From contig NZ_JAFIBW010000001.1 in assembly GCF_017833295.1 (NCBI RefSeq), forward strand, positions 4,739,501 through 4,803,500: 64,000 nt of DNA. The letters are read 5' to 3'. The notes beneath the pieces were generated by a model. That model had not been told where the DNA came from. It did no database searches and saw nothing but the letters and a program-made list of their open reading frames with translations. The position numbers and the translations under genes were made by a program. Shown here one piece after another: positions 46,939 through 62,788 of this stretch (the first letter of the stretch is position 1; each line of letters opens with the position of its first letter). Source of the stretch: Methylobacterium sp. PvR107 (GTDB taxonomy: Bacteria; Pseudomonadota; Alphaproteobacteria; Rhizobiales; Beijerinckiaceae).

Positions 46939-47802
46939 TCAGTGGGCGCCGCCGCCGTGGAAGATGCCAGAGCCCCACACGTAGATGGCGGCGAACAGGA
47001 ACAGCCACACGACATCGACGAAGTGCCAGTACCAAGCAGCAAACTCGAAGCCCAGGTGCTGGCGCGGGGTGAACTGGCCTGCATAGGCGCGGAACAGGCA
47101 GACGGCCAGGAAGATGGTGCCGATGATGACGTGGGCGCCGTGGAAGCCCGTCGCCATGAAGAAGGTCGACGAGTAGATGCTGCCCGAGAAGCCGAACTCG
47201 GCATGGCTGTACTCGTAAGCCTGGCAGGCGGTGAACAGCACGCCGAGGACGATGGTCAGCCACAGGCCGTACTTCAGGCCCTTCCGATCGCCGTGGAGCA
47301 GGGCGTGGTGGGCCCAGGTGACCGTCGTGCCGGAGGTGAGCAGGATCAGCGTGTTGAGCAGGGGCAGGTGCCAGGGATCGAATGCCTCGATGCCCTTCGG
47401 CGGCCAGACGCCGCCAGTAAACTCGACACGGGAGGCCTGGATCGGGTCGGCGGTGTAGAGGGCAGCCTCGAAATAGGCCCAGAACCACGCGACGAAGAAC
47501 ATCACCTCGGAGGCGATGAACATCATCATGCCGTAGCGGTGATGAAGCTGGACAACGCGGGTGTGATCGCCGGAATTGGCCTCGTGCACCACGTCCTTCC
47601 ACCACGAGAACATCGTGTAGAGGACGCCGACTGCACCGGCACCGAAGATGTACGGGCCCGGAGTCAGGGTGCCGATCTGGAGGCTCTTCATCCAGAAGAC
47701 GGCGCCGAACGCCATCAGGAAGCCCGAGAAGGCGCCGATCAGTGGCCACGGACTCGGATTCAGGATGTGAAAGTCGTGATTCTTGGCGTGCGCCTCGGCC
47801 AT
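46939..47802 (-). CDS. coxC: Cytochrome c oxidase subunit III
   Basis: A 287-residue membrane protein with seven predicted helices. Signatures are [20 protein letters not shown] at the N-terminus, [20 protein letters not shown] and [14 protein letters not shown], with the C-terminal [13 protein letters not shown]. Subunit III stabilises proton pumping of the aa3-type oxidase and contains conserved lipid-binding sites. The start at ATG 47802 gives the canonical [12 protein letters not shown]. Downstream of ctaG. Confidence 0.96.
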   Translation of the reverse strand: MAEAHAKNHDFHILNPSPWPLIGAFSGFLMAFGAVFWMKSLQIGTLTPGPYIFGAGAVGVLYTMFSWWKDVVHEANSGDHTRVVQLHHRYGMMMFIASEVMFFVAWFWAYFEAALYTADPIQASRVEFTGGVWPPKGIEAFDPWHLPLLNTLILLTSGTTVTWAHHALLHGDRKGLKYGLWLTIVLGVLFTACQAYEYSHAEFGFSGSIYSSTFFMATGFHGAHVIIGTIFLAVCLFRAYAGQFTPRQHLGFEFAAWYWHFVDVVWLFLFAAIYVWGSGIFHGGGAH

Positions 47803-47958
47803 CGTCCCGTCGCTCCTCACCCTCGCGCCCCGCGCCGTTCCCGGCTTCCGGCCTGTCGCTTGCTCTTGGCAGACTTGTTGGCCGGGCGCGATACGGACCG
47901 CACCCAAGCTTGTCCGCACGTGTAGTCGGTGCGAGCCCGTCTTGTCACGGGTCCGCGA

Positions 47959-48570
47959 TCAGAAATCCCGCTTCGTGCCCGTAGAACCGGAATTCGCCAC
48001 GGCGGCCGTCACCGGCTGACCGTTTCTCGAAGCGAAGTACGTATAGGACAGCGTCATCTCCGAGAGATGCGCGGTGTTGGAATCGTCGCGGACCGCCGGA
48101 TCGACATAGAAGACCACGGGCACGTCCAGAGTCTCGCCCGGCTGCAGCGTCTGCTCGTTGAAGCAGAAGCAGGCGATCTTGACGAAGTAGCCACCCATCA
48201 GGCCGGGCTGGACGTTGAACGTCGCGACGCCGGTAGACGGCTTGCTGCCGGTGTTCTGCACCCGGAAGAAGACGGTCTTGGTCTCTCCGAGCTTCGCCTC
48301 GATGCTGTTCGCCTCGGGCGCGAACTTCCAGGGCAGCCCCGGCGCGACGTTCGTGTCGAAATGCACGACCATGCTGTCGTCGGTGTGCGCCGCCGAAGCC
48401 GCGAGTGCCGGCCCCTGGCGCGGCGTGCCGTCGTAGCCGGTGGCCTTGCAGAAGGCGTCGTAGAGCGGCACCGACGCGAAGGCGAGGCCGATCATGCCGA
48501 CGGCGAGCCCGGCGCAAGCGAGCGCGGTCCGTGTTGCGCCGCGGGCGGGATCGGGACGGGATGCGGTCAT
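47959..48570 (-). CDS. ctaG: Cytochrome c oxidase assembly protein CtaG (Cox11)
   Basis: A 203-residue protein anchored by one N-terminal helix (LAVGMIGLAFASVPLYDAFC) with a periplasmic immunoglobulin-like domain. It delivers copper to the CuB site of subunit I. The copper motif CFCF sits in VKIACFCFNEQTLQPGE and the domain closes with LSYTYF. It is 10 bp downstream of coxF in the oxidase cluster. Confidence 0.96.
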   Translation of the reverse strand: MTASRPDPARGATRTALACAGLAVGMIGLAFASVPLYDAFCKATGYDGTPRQGPALAASAAHTDDSMVVHFDTNVAPGLPWKFAPEANSIEAKLGETKTVFFRVQNTGSKPSTGVATFNVQPGLMGGYFVKIACFCFNEQTLQPGETLDVPVVFYVDPAVRDDSNTAHLSEMTLSYTYFASRNGQPVTAAVANSGSTGTKRDF

Positions 48571-48580
48571 CGCGACCTCT

Positions 48581-48745
48581 TCAGAGCGGCCGGCTGAGGA
48601 TCTGCGGCCCGAGCTTGACGATCGTCAGGACGAAGAACAGCAGGACCCAGGCGCCGAGCGCCAGGGCGATCGCCACCGAGCGCTTCCGGCGGCGTGCCTC
48701 CTCGGCGGGGGTCAGCGGGCGGTACTGGACGTCGGGCTCGGGCAT
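48581..48745 (-). CDS. coxF: CoxF-like small membrane protein
   Basis: A 54-residue single-helix protein (MPEPDVQYRPLTPAEEARRR then SVAIALALGAWVLLFFVLTI). Small proteins of this kind, with a basic patch before one membrane helix, lie between ctaB and ctaG in many alphaproteobacteria. The ATG at 48745 begins 5 bp after the ctaB stop. Function in oxidase biogenesis is presumed from context. Confidence 0.8.
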   Translation of the reverse strand: MPEPDVQYRPLTPAEEARRRKRSVAIALALGAWVLLFFVLTIVKLGPQILSRPL

Positions 48746-48750
48746 GGCGA

Positions 48751-49701
48751 TCAGCCCAGGACCGGACGGAACAGCCCGAAGCTCTGCTCGGCCAGCAACG
48801 CCGAGAACAGTGCGAACAGGTACAGGATCGAGAAGCCGAACATGCCCATGGCTGCACGCTTCTCGGCCTCGCCCTCGTTGTTCCGGAGCACCCGGATACT
48901 GAAGGCGATCATGCCGAGGCCGCCAACGAGGCCGATCACCGCGTAGAGCAGACCGCCGAATCCGAGCGCGACCGGCGCCAAGCCCAGCGGTGCCAGGAAC
49001 AGCGAGTACCACACGATCTGGCGGCGCGTGGAGGCCGGGCCAGCGACGTTCGGCATCATCGGGATGCCGGCGCGGGCGTACTCGTCGGCCTTGATCAGCG
49101 CCAGAGCCCAGAAATGCGGCGGCGTCCAGATGAAGATGATCGCGAACAGGATCAGCGACTCGATGCCGACGGAACCGGTCACGACCGCCTGGCCGATCAC
49201 GGGCGGCAGGGCACCGGCGGCGCCGCCGATGACGATGTTCTGCGCGGTCGCCCGCTTCAGCCACATCGAGTAGATCACCGCGTAGAACACGATGGTGAAG
49301 GCCAGCAACCCCGCGGCCAGCCAGTTCGCCGTCAGCCCGAGCACCAGAACGGAGGCAACGGAGAGGAACAGGCCAAAGCCAAGGGCTTCCTCCGAGGTGA
49401 TCCGGCCCGACGGGATCGGCCGGGTCGCGGTGCGGCTCATGACGGCGTCGATGTCGGCGTCCCACCACATGTTGAGGCAGCCCGACGCACCGGCACCGAT
49501 CGCGATGGCGAGGAGCGAGATCGCGCCGATCGCCGGCTGCACATGGCCCTGCGACACGACCATGCCCACGAGCGCGGTGAAGATGACCAGCACCATCACC
49601 CGCGGCTTCAGCAGGGCGAAATAGTCCGGAACGTCGCCGCCGGCCGCCGAGAGGGCGGGAGCCGGGACGTCCGGTCCGATGCTGTTCGTGAGGCTTGTCA
49701 T
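48751..49701 (-). CDS. ctaB: Protoheme IX farnesyltransferase (heme O synthase)
   Basis: A 316-residue UbiA-family prenyltransferase with about nine hydrophobic helices, which converts heme B to heme O on the way to heme A. The first Asp-rich motif [19 protein letters not shown] and the preceding LLKPRVM segment are typical, and [10 protein letters not shown] marks the second active-site loop. It lies between ctaD and coxF. Confidence 0.96.
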   Translation of the reverse strand: MTSLTNSIGPDVPAPALSAAGGDVPDYFALLKPRVMVLVIFTALVGMVVSQGHVQPAIGAISLLAIAIGAGASGCLNMWWDADIDAVMSRTATRPIPSGRITSEEALGFGLFLSVASVLVLGLTANWLAAGLLAFTIVFYAVIYSMWLKRATAQNIVIGGAAGALPPVIGQAVVTGSVGIESLILFAIIFIWTPPHFWALALIKADEYARAGIPMMPNVAGPASTRRQIVWYSLFLAPLGLAPVALGFGGLLYAVIGLVGGLGMIAFSIRVLRNNEGEAEKRAAMGMFGFSILYLFALFSALLAEQSFGLFRPVLG

Positions 49702-49867
49702 CGCGTCTGCCGCTGCTGTGCCGGCGCCCGGCCGCGCGCGTCACGGCCGAGTCGTCTCTCGAAATCGACTTGTTCCAAGGGTGGGCGCGCGCGTTTCGTG
49801 CGGCCCGGGCGTATCGCCCTTATCGCTCGCCCTTGCCGGGAGGTCGGGATCCGGCCTCCGGGGAAGG

Positions 49868-49893
49868 GCGAGGGCCGCCGACGCGGCCCTCGC
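49868..49893 (-). terminator. Hairpin after ctaD
   Basis: A perfect 11-bp stem GCGAGGGCCGC/GCGGCCCTCGC around CGAC, 11 bp past the ctaD stop on the minus strand. The following bases are C/T-rich without a clean T tract, so it may attenuate rather than fully stop transcription. Confidence 0.5.
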
Positions 49894-49903
49894 AGGTGAT
49901 GTA

Positions 49904-51571
<1,668 letters not shown>

Positions 51572-51582
51572 TCAGCCGGGGC

Positions 51583-52422
51583 TCAGCGCGCCTCGGCGAA
51601 GCTCGTGCCGTTGTCGATGCGGGCGTACTTGGTCTTCGCCTCCTTCAGCCAGTCGGCGTAAGCCTGCTCGCTGACCACGCGGACGACGATCGGCATGTAG
51701 GCGTGGCGCTGTCCGCACAGTTCGGAGCACTGGCCGTGGAAGGTGCCTTCCTTGTCGGCCTTGAACCACATCTGGTTGAGGCGGCCGGGCACGGCGTCGA
51801 TCTTGAAGCCGAAGGCCGGCATCGCCCAGGAATGCAGGACGTCCGCGGCGGTGACCTGGATCTTCACGATCTTGCCGATCGGGACCACCATCTCGTTGTC
51901 GGTTTGAAGCAGGCGCGGCTGCTTGTCCTCGTCGAGGTTGGCGTCGAAGGTGAAGCCGCCGCCGGCCTCGGTCTGCGGGTACTCGTAGGACCAGTACCAT
52001 GCGTGGCCGATGACCTTGACGATCATGTCGGCCTTCGGATCCGAGAGCTGCGTGCGCAGCAGACGGAAGGAGGGAATCGCCACCGCGACGAGGATCAGCA
52101 CCGGAACGATCGTCCAGGCGACCTCGATGGCCGTGTTGTGGGTGGTGCGCGACGGCGTCGGGTTGCGCTTCTCGCCGAAGCGGAAGACGCACCACAGGAT
52201 CAGGCCCAGAACGAAGACCGAAATGGCCAGCGAGAGCCAGTGCAGGCCGATCTCGAAGCTGAGGATGTCGCGACCGTTCTCGGTCACCTGAACCTGGCGG
52301 CTCATCTCCCACGGCTCGGGCTGACCGAAGCCCGCGGCATGGGCGAGGGATATCGGGGAGAGCAGGGCGCCAAAGGCGGCGAGGCTCCAGAGTGACCGGT
52401 TTATCGTCCGCACCGTCCGCAT
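51583..52422 (-). CDS. ctaC: Cytochrome c oxidase subunit II
   Basis: A 279-residue subunit with a signal peptide (about 1-29), two membrane helices and a periplasmic cupredoxin domain. The CuA site is complete in HGQCSELCGQRHAYMP (Cys-x3-Cys-x3-His-x2-Met). There is no C-terminal cytochrome c domain. The ATG at 52422 is chosen because it directly precedes the signal peptide; the frame is open further upstream. First gene of the oxidase cluster, divergent from fdhD. Confidence 0.97.
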   Translation of the reverse strand: MRTVRTINRSLWSLAAFGALLSPISLAHAAGFGQPEPWEMSRQVQVTENGRDILSFEIGLHWLSLAISVFVLGLILWCVFRFGEKRNPTPSRTTHNTAIEVAWTIVPVLILVAVAIPSFRLLRTQLSDPKADMIVKVIGHAWYWSYEYPQTEAGGGFTFDANLDEDKQPRLLQTDNEMVVPIGKIVKIQVTAADVLHSWAMPAFGFKIDAVPGRLNQMWFKADKEGTFHGQCSELCGQRHAYMPIVVRVVSEQAYADWLKEAKTKYARIDNGTSFAEAR

Positions 52423-52720
52423 CTGCCTCTCGTGGCTCCCCTGACAATCTGGCCGACGCCGGACCTTCCCGTCTTGATTGCGCGCGGGATTGTACCGACG
52501 TGACGGAGTACCGGTTGTGTCACCCGGCATTATCCGACCGGCGCTTCAGACCACAAGGGCCGACGCGGTGCAACCGCACAAGCGTCGCATCACGCGCTTT
52601 CCAGGCACTTCAAGACCGTCCGTGGCGTGGTCGCACCGGCATAGTGTGCAATGCGTACCCCGGCCGTTGCGTCGCCGAACGGCTGATGAATACGGTTCAT
52701 GCCCGCCATCGGAGTTTCTA

Positions 52721-53560
52721 ATGTCGACGGTTGCCGACAGCCAGCCCACCGATCTGCCCCCCGCCTCGGTGCGAGTCCCCATGCAGATCGTGGCCTATAC
52801 CGGCGCACCGCCGCGCTCCGACACGCGGGCCCTCGCGGCCGAAGCGCCGGTCAATCTCGTCTACGGAAGCGTCCCGCATGCCGTCATGATGACCACGCCG
52901 GCCGATCTGGAGGATTTCGCCTACGGCTTCAGCCTGACGGAAGGCATCATCGAGAGCGCGTCGGAGATCCGGTCCACACGCATCGAGGTCGGCGCCGATG
53001 GTTTGCGACTGCATGTCGAGCTGGCGCCAGGCCGCCTCCGCGAACACCTGGCGCGCAAACGTGCGATCAGCGGCCGCACCGGCTGCGGTGTCTGCGGGAT
53101 CGAGGATCTGGCGCAGCTCCCGCAGGCACAGCTGCGGAATGCTCCCGATATCCGAGTCCCGCTGCCGGCGATCGCCGCCGCGCTCACGAGCCTCGATGCG
53201 GCGCAGGTTCTCGGCGCCGAGACCAGGGCGGTCCACGCGGCTGCCTGGGCGCGGCTCGACGGCTCCGTGGAGGCCGTCCGGGAGGATGTTGGCCGACACA
53301 ATGCTCTGGATAAGCTGATCGGCGCTCTGATGCGGTCCGGCGCGGCGGTGGATCAGGGCTTCCTGGTGATCACCAGCCGCTGCTCGTTCGAGATGGTCGA
53401 GAAGGCGGCCAGCCTGGGCGCGGCGGTCATCGTCGCCATCTCGGCTCCGACCGCGTTGGCGCTCGAACGCGCTCGGGCCAACGGGATCACGCTTTGCGCC
53501 ATCGCGCGCGCCGACACGGTCACGGTCTTCACCGGCGCGGAACGTCTGCTCCTGCCTTAG
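52721..53560 (+). CDS. fdhD: Formate dehydrogenase accessory sulfurtransferase FdhD
   Basis: A 279-residue sulfurtransferase that passes sulfur from IscS-type desulfurase to the molybdenum/tungsten cofactor of formate dehydrogenase. The catalytic Cys-x2-Cys (Cys122, Cys125 in GRTGCGVCG) is present, as are DFAYGFSLTEGII and the nucleotide-binding region EDVGRHNALDKLIG. GGAG lies upstream of ATG 52721. No formate dehydrogenase gene is in this window. The protein suits a methylotroph that oxidises formate. Confidence 0.95.
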   Translation: MSTVADSQPTDLPPASVRVPMQIVAYTGAPPRSDTRALAAEAPVNLVYGSVPHAVMMTTPADLEDFAYGFSLTEGIIESASEIRSTRIEVGADGLRLHVELAPGRLREHLARKRAISGRTGCGVCGIEDLAQLPQAQLRNAPDIRVPLPAIAAALTSLDAAQVLGAETRAVHAAAWARLDGSVEAVREDVGRHNALDKLIGALMRSGAAVDQGFLVITSRCSFEMVEKAASLGAAVIVAISAPTALALERARANGITLCAIARADTVTVFTGAERLLLP

Positions 53561-53564
53561 CAGA

Positions 53565-54443
53565 TCACTGTGCCGCGCCCTGTTCCTTCTCGGCGGTACC
53601 GGGAACGATGGTGGCGCCCCCGATCACCCGCACGGGCTTCTTGTCGGGCGGCGGATCCTTCCAGTCCTGAGCCGGCGGCTTCGAGGCGGCGGCCAAGGTG
53701 CTTTCGGAGGTCTTGGCCGCCGCGGCGGGGGCGGGCGTAGCCGGCGCCGCCTTGTCGATGGCAGCCGACTTGGTCTCCGGCTTCGCATCCGTGCCCGGCT
53801 CGGTCTTGGCGGATTCGGCGGGCGCCAGTTTCGGAGCCGGTGCCTCGGGGCTGACGCGGTGGGCTGGCTTTTCGAGGGGGCGGACCGGGTTCGCCCGGAC
53901 GGTTTTCCGCGGCGGCGCGGACCGTCCGATATTGTCGGGGTTCACACCATCGGGATTGGGCTCAGGACGCAGGGCCTCGCCCGCGGGCCGGCGCTGAGGT
54001 CGCGGGGCCGGGTTGTTCTCCGGGGACAGCGGCCTCGCCACGCCCCGTGGTCCGGCCTCCTCCTCGGTCCAGCCGAAGCCGGGAGCCGGACGCTCGAGCC
54101 TGGCATAGGTCTCCGGAGCGCCGAGACGCTGCCGGCCCACGATCGCTCCCATGCCCGGATCGACCAACAGCCTTACGGGCACGCCGGTCGGACTGACCGC
54201 ATCGACCACGTAGACTCGCCCGTCAAAGCGCGGGCGACCCACACCCGTGAAGCCGCGGTCGGCGAGGCGCCAGGCCACGACCCGCGGCGGCAAAACCTCT
54301 TCCTCGAAGGCGAATTGGGCGTTCGCGCTTTGACAAAACCCAAGAACGCTTGCGCCCGACACGAGGGCAGCACAGACCGCCGTCCGCGCGGCGATCCGAA
54401 AGCGTGAAGCCGTTCTGAGCGTCGAAGCCGTTCTGAGCGTCAT
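53565..54443 (-). CDS. Secreted Pro/Ala-rich hypothetical protein
   Basis: A 292-residue exported protein: signal peptide (TAVCAALVSGASVLGFCQSA, cleavage near ANA-QF), a short folded N-terminal domain (about 45-110, VVAWRLADRGFTGVGRPRFD then GVPVRLLVDPGMGAIVGRQR) and a long low-complexity Pro/Ala/Lys tail. The domain looks like a small beta module found in other Methylobacterium-type exported proteins, but no named family is recognised. The first residues lie in an 18-bp tandem repeat; GTG 54449 is an alternative start. Convergent with fdhD, 4 bp apart. Confidence 0.7.
   Translation of the reverse strand: MTLRTASTLRTASRFRIAARTAVCAALVSGASVLGFCQSANAQFAFEEEVLPPRVVAWRLADRGFTGVGRPRFDGRVYVVDAVSPTGVPVRLLVDPGMGAIVGRQRLGAPETYARLERPAPGFGWTEEEAGPRGVARPLSPENNPAPRPQRRPAGEALRPEPNPDGVNPDNIGRSAPPRKTVRANPVRPLEKPAHRVSPEAPAPKLAPAESAKTEPGTDAKPETKSAAIDKAAPATPAPAAAAKTSESTLAAASKPPAQDWKDPPPDKKPVRVIGGATIVPGTAEKEQGAAQ
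54406..54441. repeat. 18-bp tandem duplication at the start of the secreted protein gene
   Basis: GAAGCCGTTCTGAGCGTC occurs twice in succession (54406-54423, 54424-54441). It encodes a doubled LRTAS segment before the signal-peptide core. Confidence 0.85.
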
Positions 54444-54449
54444 TGTCAC

Positions 54450-54987
54450 TCTGGTGCGTTCCCGTTCTGGAGACCCGGCAGAGTACCCGGTTCCGGCATG
54501 GCCCGGACCGGTTGATCCGGACCACGACCATGCCGGCGAGGTCGTTGCCCCGCATGCCGCTTGTGCTCGGCGAGCCGGGTAGAACCTGCGATTCGGGCGA
54601 GATTACGGAGGCGGAAAGGCAGGGCCGGACCCACGATCGACAGCGACCGCTCCGCTGCGTCTCGCGGTCACTTGCTGAAAACATTTCAATCTGGCAATTT
54701 CGCGACTTAGGACAGCAGAACTGTCCCATCGGCCGTGCATCCCGGCCGTCGCCGTCTCGCGCGCGAGCGAGAAATCCGGCAGACGGATAAGGGCGCGCCA
54801 GCGCACCGCTCCTCGGGCGGTCTGGGTCCTCGATGAACGCGGGTTGGCGGACGTGCCCCGGGAGGGACCGGCCGGATGGCCTGCGACATGAGGTCGGAGC
54901 GGCGGGCACCGACGGCAGGCGGGCACGAAACGTGCTCGTGAGCCGAAGGTTCGGCGGACGGTGTCGAGGTTAGGGACGAGACGAAGC
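54450..54987. other. Divergent intergenic region upstream of gltB
   Basis: About 540 bp with no convincing gene; the frames present are Arg/Ser/Pro-rich shadows. An AT-richer patch at about 54670-54720 is the best place for a gltB promoter, but no clear -35/-10 pair or sigma-54 element could be fixed. Confidence 0.45.
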
Positions 54988-59703
<4,716 letters not shown>

Positions 59704-59804
59704 CCGGCGCTCAAGGCCGGGCGGTGAGCCGCCCGGTCACGGACACACGAGACGAGACGACGCGGGCAGCGCAGTCACAGACTGGCCGGCCCAGGGGCTG
59801 ACTA

Positions 59805-61238
59805 ATGGGCAAGATCACAGGCTTCCTCGAGTTCGACCGGCAGGAGCAGAAATACCAGCTCGCCGCCGACCGGGTTCGGCACTTCCGCGAGTTCACGCTT
59901 CCGCTCGACGAGCACGACCTCACCAAGCAGGCGGCCCGCTGCATGGATTGCGGTATCCCGTTCTGCCACGGGCCGACGGGCTGCCCGGTCCACAACCAGA
60001 TCCCGGACTGGAACGACCTCGTCTTCCAGTCGGATTGGGAGGAGGCCTCGCGCAACCTCCACTCGACCAACAACTTTCCGGAGTTCACAGGCCGAGTCTG
60101 CCCAGCGCCCTGCGAGGAAGCCTGCACGCTGAACCTCGAGAACCAGCCGGTCGCCATCAAGACGATCGAGCAGGCCATCGCCGACCGCGCCTGGAACATG
60201 GGCTGGGTGAAGCCCGAGCCGGCGCAGACCCGCACCGGCAAGCGCGTAGCGGTGGTGGGCTCGGGGCCCGCCGGCATGGCGGCCGCCCAGCAGCTTGCCC
60301 GGGTCGGGCACGACGTTCACGTCTTCGAGCGCGAGCCGAAGGCCGGCGGCCTGCTGCGCTACGGCATTCCGGACTTCAAGATGGAGAAGCGCCACATCGA
60401 CCGGCGCGTGCGCCAGATGGAGGCCGAAGGGGTCGTCTTTCACTACAACCAGAACATCGGCGTGACGAAGTCGGTGGACGAACTCAAGGCCGAGTTCGAC
60501 GCCGTGATGTTCTGCGGGGGCGCCGAAGATCCCCGCAACCCGCAGCTGCCCGGACAGGAACTGGACGGCGTCCACTATGCGATGCCGTACCTCGTCCAGT
60601 CGAACCGACGCGTGAACAACGAGCCGATGCGCGGCAACGGCGAGGTGCCGATCCTGGCCAGCGGCAAGAATGTCGTCGTCATCGGTGGCGGTGACACGGC
60701 TTCGGACTGCGTCGGCACGGCGTTCCGCCAGGGCGCCCTGTCAGTGACGCAGCTCGACATCCGGCCGCGGCCGCCGGAGCGCGAGGACAAGCTGACCGTG
60801 TGGCCCTACTGGCCGACGAAGATGCGGACCTCCTCCAGCCAGGCTGAGGGCGCCGAGCGCGAGTTCCAGGCAGCGACGCTCCGCCTCGAAGGCAACAAGA
60901 AGGGGAAACTCACCGGCGTGGTCTGCGCCCGGGTCGACGCCAAGCGCCAGCCGATCGCGGGGACCGAATTCGTTCTGCCGGCTGATCTGGTCTTCATGGC
61001 GATCGGTTTCGCCGGCTCGGTGCAGAAGGGCCTCCTCGAGCAATCCGCCGTCGGCGTCAGCAAGCGCGGCAACGTCGAGGCAAACGAGGACGATTACCGG
61101 ACCTCGGATTCGAAGATCTGGGCGGCCGGCGATATGCGGCGCGGCCAGTCCTTGGTGGTCTGGGCGATCCGGGAGGGACGGCAGGCGGCGCGCGCCATCG
61201 ACGAGACGCTGATGGGTTCGAGCGTCCTGCCGCGCTAG
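59805..61238 (+). CDS. gltD: Glutamate synthase [NADPH] small subunit
   Basis: A 477-residue FAD-containing electron-input subunit. The N-terminal cysteines for 4Fe-4S clusters are in [19 protein letters not shown] and CPAPCEEAC. The FAD Rossmann motif is [20 protein letters not shown] and the NADPH one [13 protein letters not shown]; the end has [17 protein letters not shown]. It passes NADPH electrons to GltB. ATG 59805, same strand and probably same transcript as gltB. Confidence 0.97.
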   Translation: MGKITGFLEFDRQEQKYQLAADRVRHFREFTLPLDEHDLTKQAARCMDCGIPFCHGPTGCPVHNQIPDWNDLVFQSDWEEASRNLHSTNNFPEFTGRVCPAPCEEACTLNLENQPVAIKTIEQAIADRAWNMGWVKPEPAQTRTGKRVAVVGSGPAGMAAAQQLARVGHDVHVFEREPKAGGLLRYGIPDFKMEKRHIDRRVRQMEAEGVVFHYNQNIGVTKSVDELKAEFDAVMFCGGAEDPRNPQLPGQELDGVHYAMPYLVQSNRRVNNEPMRGNGEVPILASGKNVVVIGGGDTASDCVGTAFRQGALSVTQLDIRPRPPEREDKLTVWPYWPTKMRTSSSQAEGAEREFQAATLRLEGNKKGKLTGVVCARVDAKRQPIAGTEFVLPADLVFMAIGFAGSVQKGLLEQSAVGVSKRGNVEANEDDYRTSDSKIWAAGDMRRGQSLVVWAIREGRQAARAIDETLMGSSVLPR

Positions 61239-61269
61239 GGCGATCGCCGATCCGCAGAGCCGTCCGGCG

Positions 61270-62697
61270 TCAACCGGGCGGCCAGCGGAAATCGTCGGCC
61301 CGGCCGGGTTGCGGCATGGGCGCGTTCCCGCGCTGGAGCGTCCGCTCGACCGTGCCGAGATTATCCGGCTCGCGCGGCCGGCCGTTCAGCAGCGTGCCGC
61401 CGGGCGAGACCTCCGCCCGGCTGAGCGGCACGACTGGGCCGGCTGCCGGTTTCACCGGCAGCGCCGGAACGCCCGGAGGCTCCGGCAGGCTCGGCAGCAT
61501 CGCGGTGATCTGGCGGTCGATCGCGGCCGTGTCGGTGAGCTGCGGGGTCCCGTCAAGGCTCGGACCTGTGGTCGTGGGCGGCGCGCTCGGCGCGATCGTG
61601 GCCGTTGGCGGCTGATCGGCCGGCGGCGGCGTCGTGCCCATCAGCCGCTTCAGCTCGACATCGGCGAAATGCGCCAGCTTCCGGTCGCCGGCCTTAGTGA
61701 AATGGACGCCGTCGGCCGTGCGGAGCTTGGCAATTTGACCCTCCGGGTCCGGCCCCGAGGCGGCATACCTGTCGCGGTCATCGACGAAGCCGGGCCAGAT
61801 ATCGACGTAGGTCGCCCCGGCTTTGGTCACGCTGTCGCGGATGATGTCGTTGATGGAGGCGAGATCCCGGCTGAGGGCCTCGCTCTGCACGGGGGGAAGG
61901 CCGACCCAGATAAGCGGCACCTTCTTGTCGGTGAAGACCTTGAGGAGGGCGTCGACACGCGCGTGGTACAGGGCGCGCCAGCGATCCGTCAGCGGCTCGA
62001 CGGTCTCATCGCCGTCCCGGATCGGCTGCCGGTCGTTCGCGCCCAGCATGACCAGCGCGTAGCGGATCTTGGAATTGCCCTGCAGGGAATCCTGCGCGAC
62101 CTTGGGCCAGTCGACCACGTCCTTTCGGACCAGGCCGCTATCGCCCTTGGCGCGATCGAGGACGGCAACCTCGGCATTGTCCTCAAAGATATTATCGAGG
62201 CCCTTCGCCAGATTATCGGCCAGAGAATCGCCGAACACGGCGATCTGGACGTTCGGCTCGCTCTTGGCGATGGCGGGTTTGGGCGGGGTCGGCGCCCGGG
62301 CCGGGCGGACGCGGCGCTTGACCACAGGCGCGGGGCGCTGGGCTTCGGACGGAGCGTAATTCGGCCGCGGGCGCGGTGCCCGGTAGGTTCGCTCAGGCTG
62401 CGGGGCGACCGGCTGCGGCCGATCCTCCCAAGGCCAATAGAACTGGCGTGGTGCCTCCGGCTGCGGTGCGTAGCGGGGTTGGCGGCCGTAGGTCCCATCG
62501 TCCCGGTAATAGGCGTCGCGGGCCCGCCGCCGCGGCGGTGCCTGGTAATTGGCGCCACCCCCGGGCTGCTGGTAGCCGTCGCCCCATTGCGCCAGCGCCG
62601 GCGCGCTGCCGATCAGCGGCAGACAGGCCAAGCAAAGCAGGATCGCCAGGCCGTGAAGCACGGGGCGGATCGTGGGACGCCGATCAGCGACTTTCAT
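61270..62697 (-). CDS. Secreted SGNH/GDSL hydrolase (DUF459 family)
   Basis: A 475-residue exported protein: signal peptide (LAILLCLACLPLIGSAPALA), a Pro/Arg/Tyr-rich linker (about 35-140), then an SGNH hydrolase domain with block I VFGDSLADN, block III GANDRQP and block V DGVHFTKAG, so the catalytic Ser, Asp and His are present. The tail is Pro/Thr-rich. DUF459 proteins are periplasmic; a role in cell-wall or polysaccharide deacylation is plausible but unproven. The start at ATG 62697 has AGGA five bases upstream; an ATG six bases earlier is an alternative. Confidence 0.88.
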   Translation of the reverse strand: MKVADRRPTIRPVLHGLAILLCLACLPLIGSAPALAQWGDGYQQPGGGANYQAPPRRRARDAYYRDDGTYGRQPRYAPQPEAPRQFYWPWEDRPQPVAPQPERTYRAPRPRPNYAPSEAQRPAPVVKRRVRPARAPTPPKPAIAKSEPNVQIAVFGDSLADNLAKGLDNIFEDNAEVAVLDRAKGDSGLVRKDVVDWPKVAQDSLQGNSKIRYALVMLGANDRQPIRDGDETVEPLTDRWRALYHARVDALLKVFTDKKVPLIWVGLPPVQSEALSRDLASINDIIRDSVTKAGATYVDIWPGFVDDRDRYAASGPDPEGQIAKLRTADGVHFTKAGDRKLAHFADVELKRLMGTTPPPADQPPTATIAPSAPPTTTGPSLDGTPQLTDTAAIDRQITAMLPSLPEPPGVPALPVKPAAGPVVPLSRAEVSPGGTLLNGRPREPDNLGTVERTLQRGNAPMPQPGRADDFRWPPG

Positions 62698-62788
62698 GCG
62701 CATCCTGCAACTCTATCCCGAACGGCGACATTGCGGAACGTGCTGAGCGAAATCGGTTCGGCTTCCGGCCGAGAGCCTGCGCTCGCTC

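Noticed and set aside
54961..54987. Upstream GTG start for gltB
   Set aside because: It would add nine residues to an already sufficient propeptide; the ATG at 54988 is the simpler choice.
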